In this document: one piece after another, positions 12,131 through 22,500 of the stretch
Layout of the letters: each line of letters begins with the position of its first letter
Position numbering within the stretch: the first letter of the stretch is position 1
Origin: Polytrichum commune
Taxonomy: Eukaryota > Streptophyta > Polytrichopsida > Polytrichales > Polytrichaceae
Reading direction: 5' to 3'
Assembly (NCBI GenBank): GCA_950295325.1
Contig: OX485809.1
Coordinates: 41,821,081 to 41,885,080, forward strand
DNA: 64,000 nucleotides
Translations under genes and position numbers: made by a program
The notes under the pieces: generated by a model
The model's database searches: none
Seen by the model: the letters and a program-made list of their open reading frames with translations, nothing else
What the model was told of the DNA's origin: nothing

Positions 12131-12394
12131 GGGATCCCATGGGAACTCCAAGTTTTTAGCGGCCTAATGCTAGAATAGTATCGGATGGGTGACCTTCATG
12201 GCACTTGATTTCCGGTGCATCCTACCACCTATAGTCCACCAAATCATACTGGGGGTATATGGGCGAATTGAATATTTCAACCAACCATGTGGGAACGTAG
12301 GGGCTTGTTCTTGAAAGAGATAGTTTATGACCAGCTTGTATGCACCCATTCCAGGTGTTCACCTTCAAAAGGAGGCAATAGTATTTGGGGCCCA
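12131..12394 (+). repeat. 5S-rRNA-derived repeat, copy B (box C intact)
   Basis: From 12132 the sequence follows plant 5S rRNA: GGATCCCAT, GAACTCC, an AAGT..AGC stretch, AATAGTA, then CGGATGGGTGACC at 12182-12194. That last block is the conserved 5S box C of the internal promoter. It continues through TTCCGGTGCATCCT to about 12222, resembling the 5S 3' end. The 5' third of 5S is not recognisable. The following 170 bp include CAACCAACCATGTGGG and AGGTGTTCACCTTCAAAAGG, shared with copy A at 4909-5085. It is best read as a fragment of a 5S-bearing retroelement (Cassandra-like TRIM or 5S SINE). Confidence 0.75.
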
Positions 12395-12733
12395 CTAATT
12401 TTTGTAATCCGTTTTTGGATGACATGTAGACTTAGAGCAACTAAAAAATGAAAGGAACACCATAATTCATGCCGGGGCCCAGTGGCACATTGGAGTTGTC
12501 TTTCTTTCGTTTTGAAGGGACTGTGGTGGATGCTGTGTTCGGGGTTTTCTGGAGCTGCTGCATGTGTCCTAGAATGTGAGATTCGGTGGTATGCACAGGG
12601 AAGATGTGAACTAATTCGAGTCTGGACTTCAATCAAGCTTCCTATCAACGTAGCGTCAAGTAGCGTCACGGAGAAGAAATCTTGCAAGGGAGAAGGAATC
12701 CAAGAGTGGTAAGGAGCTTTGGCACTGGGGAAG

Positions 12734-15015
12734 ATGGAGCAGGAGGAGGACGGGAAGGATCGTAAGTCGTCGAAGCTATTGATTATGATGAAGGGCCACC
12801 CGGGGTGTGGGAAGTCGACGGTTTCACGGGCCCTCGCGCGCATACTGCGGTGCCCTGTGGTGGACAAGGACGATGTGCGCGACTGCACCGTGGAGCTCGA
12901 GTGCCCCTGCGTCCTCGCGTGCACGTGCTCGAGCTCCTTGGAGGTGAGACCGAGACCCGCTGCTGATGGGGTGGTGCGCAAGATCACCTCCAACAAGCTG
13001 AACGAGCTTTCATACGGGGTGCTGTGGAGGGTGGTGGAGACGCAACTGGGCCTCGGGATCGACGTGATTGTCGACTGCCCGCTCGCGCGGGAGGCACTGT
13101 TCCAGAAAGCCGTTGCGTTGGCCCGTGAATTTGACTACACGCTGGCTGTCGTGGAGTGCTTGCCAGGAGACAAGGAGGAGTGGCGGACACGGCTCGAGAC
13201 GCGTGCGAGCCTCGGCCCTCCTGCCTCTCTATGGTAAGTTTTAAGTTAAGGGTAGACGTGTGCTTTTCTCTCAGTGCCCACATCTTGTACGTTGTGAAAC
13301 ACGCGAGTAGTGCGAGATGATTAGCGAATGCAAGTTGTGCTTGTGGTCATTGGCCTCATAATATCCAAGTCAAGATTTTCGTGCTCATTAAGTGGTTGTA
13401 TAGGTCCCCCTCCAATCCTTTTGGTTATTGAGCGTAGAATGGTTAGCATATATTGAGCAAGTACTCCAATCTCTTGTGAACATATGTCGTTCTAGTGTCT
13501 GATTTTAGATCCATGCCTAACCACATACCCACTCAAATATAGGTGTTTAGGTTATTGCTATCTTTGGAAGTAGGCACGTCTACCTTGCTCCCCAAGTACA
13601 TCAACAAATCGGTGTCAACAAGTGCACTTCAAGTTCCCGTAATGATGCTATTTTCATCCTCAAAATAGGGGTCGTCATACCATTGGATGTTGCCACACAA
13701 CAAACACCCCCACTTGCCACACGTTATGTCCTCCAAAACGGCCAAATTTGTTGTAGAACAAATTTGTGTGCATAGAACCACCTTCCACTTCTCAAGCACC
13801 TAAGTGTTGCGGTGACGAACCCACTCGAGAGGCATTTTTCCTACTGGCTATGTGCAAGTGTCTTCATGTTGGTTAAAATTCACATGGAAGTGGTGCTTCC
13901 TCCATGTGGTTCACATGCTTAAATGAAACAATGACCAATAGGAGATTGGTTTTTCCTCCACTCTTAGGGGCTACCTTCATGTGCACCCAAACCTTGGCCT
14001 TGACAAGCGGGCCACTCAATATTGCCAAACTGGGTACGCATCTAGGACCCTTATCATGTGACATCCTAGCCTTTGAAATTAGAAGATTGCATGACAACTC
14101 TTGCAATCATTAAATGTCTAATATTGTTCTACTCTTAGATCAATAGGAAAGAACATAGGGCCCCCCTCATCAAACAACTTCATTAAACTTAATGATTAGC
14201 ATATATATTTTATGTCAAGGCCTTGTGTTAAGAATCCGCCACTTGACAAAAACAATCATTTAGAGTATGATGGTGACCCCTCCCATATGACCAGTTGGGT
14301 AAGTCAAACTTGCCAACCCACCCATCCTATAACAGGCCCGGGTCTTTGTATCTTGCATGGGAAGATTCCCAACCCATCCCTATGGGTGGGATGCACATGG
14401 AGGTGGCCTCCTAGTTTAAAAAAATCCCCATCTCACATTTGGACGCCCTTGATGGACCTCTCCATATTGATGAGAGAGTAAATTTCTTGCCAGGTACAAG
14501 GAGGATCCACCACAAGTCTCTGCAAATGAGGAGGAACAACCAAAGTCAACCACCCACATTGTGGATTGTCAGCCACAGGTCTGTACTCTCGATTAACATC
14601 TCAACCTGCTCCAATTGACAAAAAAATTGGACCCAAATTAAGAGGATCATATATATACCAATCTAATGATCAAGACACTCCACAACCCTAAAATCAATCC
14701 TAATTGCTTCACTCATATATAACTTAGACCTGCTGTTGTGGATGGCAGACGGTTGTGGAAGCATTAAAGGTGGAGCCAAGTCCAATAGGTGTGATGAGGA
14801 GATGGCACAAACCCTCACAATGGACAGACATTCAAAACCTCTTGACAGATTACGCGGGTTGCTATGAATATGATACAAGCACGGTCAAGAAAATCATCCT
14901 TGACACAACTGCCGCGCCAACAGAGTCCTTGGTGGAAGCAACCTTGCAGTTCCTCACCAGCTTGAAAAGCACCACAAACCTAGTCACATATTACCCCTCA
15001 AGAGAAGAGAATTAA
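12734..15015 (+). CDS. P-loop (AAA_33-type) kinase-like protein
   Basis: Three exons: 12734-13233, 14494-14578 and 14749-15015. GT-AG borders and phases are compatible (2, then 0), giving 283 aa. The start is the first ATG in frame; the frame is also open to a TTG 15 bp upstream. Residues about 19-26 are GHPGCGKS, a Walker A loop followed by T, then VVDKDDVRDC as in AAA_33/zeta-type small-molecule kinases. LSYGVLWRVVETQLGLG, DVIVDCPL (Walker B-like region) and VVECLPGDKEEWRTRLE follow. The C-terminal exon has RRWHKPSQWTDIQNLL, GCYEYDT and ILDTTA, matching the usual end of this plant family of uncharacterised P-loop proteins. Exon 1 is markedly GC-rich compared with its surroundings. The substrate is unknown. 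A roughly 50-residue stretch between the DDVRDC motif and the LSYGVLWR motif is Cys-rich and variable. Confidence 0.85.
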
Positions 15016-16160
15016 CTCCAAAGTTGCATACTTCTGCCAGATCGTTGTATCATCCATCACTATAACCATTGCAGTACACATTGTATGTAGTTATACATAG
15101 GTAGGCAATCACCACACAGAGTGTGCAAAGATGAATGGAGCTGGTCCAGCAGTTCAAATTTCTACATGACAAGGTGACTGCTGAGGAATCAATTTGGCAA
15201 CCAGGTTTTAAATGATTGGACTTAGAGCAAGGCCAGTTGTCCTGGATCCTGTACATACCTGAAGATTTAAATACGGCCCCGATAGCTTATCAAGCATGTA
15301 ATCTCTGGTTTGAGTTTAATCACAAATTTGCAGGTGATTTGTGAACCTCCTTGCAAATCTTCAGTACATGCAGGTAAGAATATAGTCTTTGTTGCATTTG
15401 ATACTGTCAGTTATACAGGCATGGCACCTGCTTATCCATGGATGAATGCACTTGCATCTGCTCTTCTTTTGGAAATACAGATGCAGGATCCATGACGACT
15501 GGCCTTGGCCTTGAATTTTGTTTACAATAAATTGTCACAGGATGGAGATATTGTCTGACATTGCAACAGGGAGAAAGACGTTGTAACCTGGTAGTACTCC
15601 GGCATAGCAGATCATTCTATACGCCACATAAGAATGGGCACAAATGCAGCCTGGAAATGGCGCAAAGTATTAAAGTTATCTGTAAAAGGTATCAGTTTGA
15701 TAAGAAAAGATCAAATAGCATTTGGATAGCATTTTGTTTTGAAAATCCCCTTTCACAAATTGCAATACTTGAGGGAATGACAAGTATATTTTTGCGAAAG
15801 TTTCATGAGGTGTGGCCAATTGGTATACCACTCATTGATGCCCCCACAAAATTGTCATGCCTCATACAATGATTTGTTTTCACACTCATGCCTCAAAGTT
15901 TCTACAAACTCAAGCAACTAAGCTCTACTTGCATGGCATTCAACCACCGTCAATCCAACTTCTATCACCAATCTTCCACCCATTGCTCTAACATAGTTAT
16001 ACACACGAAGTAATTCTTCACTTCTTAGAATTTGAAGTCTTGAAAATGCTTGCAATACAAAAATGGTTCTCAAATAATGGTTCTTAGAAATGATTTAGCA
16101 ACTCCAAACCAAGTACTACAAATGGCGATCCTACGAGTGCTACAAGTAGTTGCTACTCGG
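15016..16160. other. 3' flank and intergenic, no gene seen
   Basis: It probably begins with the 3' UTR of the P-loop kinase gene. The open frame at 15310-15495 has no recognisable motif and no convincing splice partners, so I do not call it. Confidence 0.5.
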
Positions 16161-17070
16161 GTGCTGATTAATCACAAGTTCCCCATCCATCTCGCTCCGA
16201 CCGACCATCTTTCAATCAATTAGTGTTGGTCAATAGACTTATGGTTTGTGAAGAAGCTAGCTAAGAAATCCACAGAAGATTGACAAGTTCCCCTCTTCCA
16301 CAAGGTGACAATGCCCTACGGGTGAAGATGCTCTTCATTTATGCTTGCTACTTCAAAAATTTCCCATTGATCCATTCCAACCATCACTAGACCATCTACT
16401 GACCATTAGACTTCCAGATTATAAAGAAGCTAACTATGAAGACCACAAAATCTTGAGCTATAAATAGGGAGATCCGACCACAACTTACAGATGAGCCGGT
16501 TGAGTTTAAGGATACCAAGTTCCAATTCAAAGCTTTAATTCATGAAATTTGGATCATTTTAGAGGAATCTATTGAATACATCTTAAATCAACAAACAAAA
16601 ACTATTTGATAGCAACATGTAACATAACATTACTCATTACTCAACGCTCATTCTATGAGCCCCTCGAAATATAACAATGGGATGCTCAAAATTCTACATA
16701 GGGAGACTCATATTCATACTGAGCTTCTAGGATCCCACTGTTATATTATGAGGGCCCATGTCGTTGAGTAATGTTATGAACGGTTGGACTTTGACTTGGA
16801 TCTCAACTGATTGTGCCCAAAATCTACTCGGGGATTGATCTTGATTCCTGCACCCAAAGGTGGGAGTACGTAGTGGGAAAAAAAGGCAACTCTTCATTTA
16901 TGCTTGCTGTTTCAAACTCATGCATCGATCTCCTTTCAACCATCTCGAAATCATCTGGTGATCATTAAACCAAACAGTTATGAAGAATCTTGTAACTATG
17001 TAAACCGCAGATAGAGCCCCTGCATCCAAAAGGTGGCAGTAGCCTGCGGCTGAAGAGGCTCTTCATCAAA
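16160..17070 (+). repeat. Three diverged direct repeats, the third displaced by a MITE
   Basis: The block CTCTTCATTTATGCTTGCT starts units at about 16331 and 16890, and a CTCTTCAT block recurs at about 17058. Each is preceded by a GGTG/GGTGAAGA-like stretch. Each is followed by a T/CTTTCAA(C)CCATC block and an (A)GAAGC or GAAGAATC stretch; an earlier, more diverged unit covers about 16160-16330. No coding. Confidence 0.55.
16623..16778. mobile_element. Short foldback MITE-like element
   Basis: The left end reads CATAACATTACTCA and, after a 7-bp ACTCATT-type duplication, ACG. The right end is the reverse complement (TGAGTAATGTTATG). Similarity continues inward through an AATATAACAATGGGAT block and its complement near 16733-16750. 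About 156 bp, non-coding. No convincing target duplication, so its class is open. Confidence 0.6.
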
Positions 17071-18069
17071 CATTCAATATGCTGGCTTCCTCATGAAGCC
17101 AACCACATTTATACCATTATCACCACGAAAACCCGCACAGCGGCAAGTATCTTGACAAACACTTGAGATTGATAATGCAGACGTTACAAGAAAGTGTAGC
17201 AGCAATATTGAGAATTGATCTCGAGAGTTGGGCTATGTGCATATATACATAGAAAGCTTGGAGAGTAGGTGGAGGAGATATTGTTGCCATTGTTGCCATG
17301 TTTCCCATCGATGTTCTTGCCATCTTTCCAGTTGTGATGAGCTTCACAGTCATCTGTGTCTCTCACCCAATTCTTATCCAACGCCTAACGAACACTTGCA
17401 GATCATGTTTCTCAGAATCGGGTCCTCTTCACTGTTGATCTTCCAATCTGAGCTCCACAATAACCTTTCTCCTGCACCTGTTAAAAACTAGAAGCTAGCA
17501 CACCACCTGTTCATTTTCACGCAAACAAGGCAAACCGTCATGCTGATGAAATGAGTCAACTTCAAGTTTGATATACAACTCAACAATTTCACGCAAGTCA
17601 AGTATCTGAGTCACGTGGATCAAGTTGGGATATAAGGTAGAGGTACCTAATTTGGTTGCTTAGTTTAGAGATGGTTCGCACCTATGGGTAAGTCCCAGTC
17701 TTTTTTGGGGGAATATTTGGAATATTGATTGGTTGGGTTTAGGCAATCGTTGATTGTTGCTTATGTGGCTAGGACAAACATGTTTATTTTAGTATTTAAT
17801 GATGAAAATAACTCAATATTTTCACACATTGGCTATAAACAATGAAAGCAAGATTGAAATATATGGCAATATTTATAGTTAAAAAGTAGTAGCCATTAGC
17901 GATCCATAAATCAACTGAGTCTTTAAAATGGCTCTAAGGGCCTAAAGCCAAACTTCAAATTGGCTAAAATCATGAATTTTCTCTCAAAGTTGGTCTCGGT
18001 TGTGGCGACCAATGATAAGCACCCCCAACTTATGACAATTTTAAACCTAGAACCAAAATGCACATTGGG

Positions 18070-18255
18070 CATCATAGATTTACAATGTTGCAATTACTAT
18101 CACTTGCTATGTGAATTTTCGTCCAAATGTCAATCATCCATGACAATAACTCATTACATAAATGTTGGGATGACAATATTTGTAAGCTTATTCACAAGAA
18201 GTGTCAATAGAAGAATTACCACAGTGACATAAAATACCATTGGACACTAAATACA
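18070..18255 (+). repeat. Dispersed repeat A, copy 1
   Basis: Related to 21365-21615 (same strand) and 33010-33205 (opposite strand). Shared blocks: ATTTACAATGTTGCAATTA, TCACTT(A/G)CTA, TTTTCGTCCAAATGTCAATC-like sequence, ATCCATGACAATA, GAATGTTAGGATG-like sequence, and GACATAAAATACC followed by GACACTAAATACAAT. The open frame across it is an artefact of the shared repeat; two copies give similar peptides. No known domain. Confidence 0.7.
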
Positions 18256-18654
18256 ATGTTGAGTGTACTTCTGTTCACATGTGGCCATCATCAAACTCAA
18301 CTTGCTTGCCACATGTCATCACATTAACATGTCATTTGATCACTAGTAAGTCACTAGTCATTGCCATGGTATTTAAATTTAGTTAATTATCTTAGTACGC
18401 ATGTGGTAAATTACCACCGAGGGACACAAGCATGGTCAAGTACACAACTCTATTACCCAGGTTGGACAGATTGACTTAGCAACTTGCCACTCAAAAACTT
18501 TTGCACAACAAAGTTATTTGTAAAGTAAAGCAAATGAAACCATATGTTTAGTCTCAAACCTTTAGTTGATGAGACTGAACACGGAGTCACCCAAGTTTTC
18601 TTGATGCTTAAACTATCATACACAAAGAGCATTGTCGGTTTACTAGAAACCATC

Positions 18655-18905
18655 TCTCTAGCTTGTCCCACTAGAATGGGTGGGTCAAGCTAGCCTTGCA
18701 TAGGTCGATTTGGGATTTAGAATAACGGGACCCATGCACATGCCCTATTTAAAATTTTAAAATTCTCTCAATGTTTGAGAGGTGAAAAGGGGAGGTCCCA
18801 AAACTTTCACCCAACTTTCAAAAGAGGCTCCAATACACGATGAGCTAACCAACTCTTAATAAACAATTTCCCACGGATTTGTCCTCTATGAGGGACTTTA
18901 CACTT
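18655..18905 (+). repeat. Dispersed repeat B, copy 1
   Basis: Its reverse complement recurs at 21800-22080. Shared blocks: TTGTCCCACTAG.ATGGGTGG, CCTTGCATAGG, CAA.GTTTGAGAGGTG, GGGGAGGTCCCAAA, TTTCACCCAACTTTCAAAA, GCTCCAATACAC, and a CCTTTACA-like end. The two copies form a 250-280-bp inverted repeat about 3 kb apart. No coding. Confidence 0.75.
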
Positions 18906-19522
18906 GTTAGAACGTCGGGATGCAGCTAGGGCGGGGGGGGGGGGGACCTTGTGAGTTCAATTAAGATCCCATATGCAAAAAATTATAAAGGCTCCATTTT
19001 TATTTATTTTTATCAAGTGGAGTGTTTGTTCTAACGCAAAGTGGTTTGGGCAAAAAATGGGAACGATTTGGAGAGAAAAACATGGTTGGTTTTGATTTCG
19101 TTTTAGGATTATCATAGTTCAAAACGACCTTGACCCAAATAGTAAGCTGCATGTACAAAGATTCTCTCACTTTGAGATACCCATCAAATATCAATACAGC
19201 ATTGATATGAAAATTTCAATACCCACTGCTAGGCTCTTTGATATCATATTTGATGTCGATTAATCATATGGTCATGCATGCAACTATACACGAGTCCAAA
19301 CACTGGTTCATTCAGGGTACCCAATAATATTACCGGTTCAACATCGGGTACATCCAAAGTTTCGATACCCTGCTTTTTCACATACACACCAGTCCTTGAA
19401 TCGAATTCCTCGAGCTTTTGAACGCACTTATTTTGTACGCAATTGCAATAGATGTGCGCACTATTTGTTCCAGTCTGCAGAGCCAAATGCAAAGGGCGAC
19501 CCCCATGTGCACGAGTGCAAGA

Positions 19523-22500
19523 ATGGCCTCCAGGTCACTGCTAGCACGGTTTTTCTTCACACAAGGCCATCGACCTAATCATCGGAGTCACGGCCAAGAG
19601 CCTGTGGGTGCAGCTTACAAAGCTCTCGGGCTCAAGAACAATGCCAGCCTTCAGGAAGTCAAGGCAGCCTACCGTCGCTTGGCATTGAAATGGTGTGTGC
19701 CTTTGCCTCTTCTTCGTGTCCAAATCTATCTTGCATGCTTTATCGTCCATGAACGTGGCATCTCAAAACGCACGTTACCGACGTTCAAAAGTTGGGCCGA
19801 TGTTGTTTTACATGCCTTTTGAGGTTCACTATCATTTTTTTTAATGTTGCTCATCAATTTAGGTGAACTCGATCATCACCTAAATTTAGGCATCAGTTCA
19901 ATTGATACTTTAACCTTTTAGCTTCCCCTCCTCCCTTATTGACTGGTGGTAAATACTCCTATGATGGAGTATTGTCTATCTGTAGATTCATTCATCAAGA
20001 GACAATGTTGAGGTTCATTTTTGACCTTTTAGGGTTATAGGAGGTTTGCAGTGTGTCATAGTCGCATACCGTTTGCTTCGAGTTGAAATGGTTTCTAATT
20101 AGCCTCATTTTTATGTTTTCCCCTTCATGTATGCATGTCGATGACACACATCTTTGTGTGCAAGTGATCGATGCTAATGTTGTGTCAATGTTGGTACATA
20201 TTCTTCAAAATTTACATCTCGGCATCATTTCTCAATGATGACTCAATATGTAGCTACCGATTCGGACAACATTGATTCGACCCATAAAATTAGCTTTTAG
20301 GTCTTTTACATCTAGCAAGTATAGAAACAAATAGAAGAATGAAATTTCAACCTTATGCTTGGTATGCATGCATTGATTCAATAAACCATAGTTTTAGGTG
20401 TGATTGAATGAATGTGAAAATCAATATGGATATACAAATTTCAGAGGTTTTGTGATGCACAATGTGCATGTTATGTCGTTCAACTTGCATGAGTTCAAGC
20501 GACATAGATTCAAAGTTCACAAAAATATCCTAGTGAAATAATCCATGGCAAGGAATTCAATTTGAATCATGACGCATGTGTGATTTATGTGATTGCCTGA
20601 CTTATGCAGCTAGCTTGTAATTTGGACTTTATTTGACGTTAAAGCACACATAATTTGGCCAATGGAATCAATTCCATGTGTATAAAGAAGAGATATTTAA
20701 ATAAGTATATTACTAGGCATAATTACCCACTTCCGTTTATGCCAAAAATTGGAGGAGGGACTACAACCACTTTGGGCCACTTCCAATTGCAATAGGAGTG
20801 GGGTTTAATATTTGCAACCACTTTGGGACCAGTCCCAACTGCAGTAGGAGTGAGGTTTTATTTTGCAACCACTTTGAGACCTCCATACATCCAAGAAACG
20901 CCTCATTGACAAAACTTCAGACACAAAATATACTTCTTTGAATGTGGCAAACTAGTCTTTTCTCATTTTTTTACACACCATTTGACACCCAAGTAGGCAC
21001 ACATAAATATCATAACAAGAGCATGTGAACTTCTTGATGGACAATGTACATAACTATTGTATGAATAAGAGATTTTTCAACTTGATTGGATATCCCTTTA
21101 ACATGTACGACCTCCAATTACAAATATGTCATGGGCATTGTTCCTAATTCATGAATGTTAGCATAATGAGTTTAATAAGCCCATTGATCCAACAATCCTT
21201 GTGCATTGGCTTCTTGGATAAATAGATAGAAATGCCGGTGTCCCGGAGCAGCAATCGTGATTGTAGTGCTTCCGGGACATTTTAGTCAATTTCTGTTCAT
21301 TTCATTATCTTTTGTTCAATATGTTAAATATTAAGTAATAGTTGTCATGTAGTGTAGCTTTACTACATGTCAACGTTGCAATTACTTGTCACTTACTAAG
21401 TAGTTTTTTATCCAAATTTCAATCATCCATGACAATATATTCATTATATGAATGTTAGGATGCATAATATACCAAACTTTGTTTCAGTAATTGGCATGGA
21501 TGTCATTCATATTATAATCATCCATAATGGTACTTGTGAACTTATTCATACGAGATGTCATTAAAAAAAGTTACCACATTGACATAAAATACCGTATGAC
21601 ACTAAATACAATATTGAGAGTAGCATGGTATGTCCCACCCATAAACCCCTATATGTATCTAATAATGTCATTGCCAAGTTAAGCATGTTGATGGCAATTT
21701 GACAAACCCAATAAGAAATTAAGTCAAGTATTTTGTCTAAGGTGGCAAAGTACTTGCTCATCAATAAGAGATAGTTTGGAGCTTTGCTTTATCAATTACA
21801 ATTAGCTGTAAAGGTTCTCAAAGACGGACAAAATTGTGGGTTTATCCTTCTTTGAAAAAAAAATCTATTAACAGCATGTTAGCTTGTTGTGTATTGGAGC
21901 ATGTTTTGAAAGTTGGGTGAAACATTTGGGACCTCCCCTTTCCACCTCTCAAACTTTGAGAGATTTTTGGGATTCAAATTAAGGTAATAATGCGCATGAT
22001 CCCATTGTCCTAAATCTTGGATCAGCCTATGCAAGGTTAGCTTGGCCCACCCATCCTAGTGGGACAAACTAGAAAGTCAGTATTGAATAACCCAACACCA
22101 CTTTTTGTGTAAGGTAGATGAGGCTAACTTGGTTAGCTTCCTTAATCAACCACCTATTTTTGATTCCTCATCAGTGGTGCAATCGCTTTAATTCAGTGGG
22201 TGAGTAATACACCCCACCTTGATGATATTTGGGTTAGTCACCCTTGCAAAAGTCAAACTACACCCACCATCCTCCATAATGAGGAGTGCTATCCACTGAG
22301 CTATGACACACTTGATATTTGTGCCTAAGGTGGGCAAATTAAGAGGCGGCATGTGATTGTGAGGTGCCAACTAACTTGTATTGTGGGTATTTTATAATAA
22401 AATAAACAATTTGGCCATATTTTATCATACATGTGACCGCTTTAAAGACATGACACAACCAATATTGACATTAAACTTGGTTATCATTGGCAAATGATTC

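Noticed and set aside
17228-17491. Cys/His-rich plus-strand frame
   Set aside because: The Cys and His come from a TGTTGCCATTGTTGCCATG repeat. No ordered zinc motif and no splice context.
17960-18232. Frame at 17960-18232 that shares peptide similarity with one at 32963-33289
   Set aside because: The similarity is due to dispersed repeat A at DNA level. The third copy does not keep the frame and no known domain appears.
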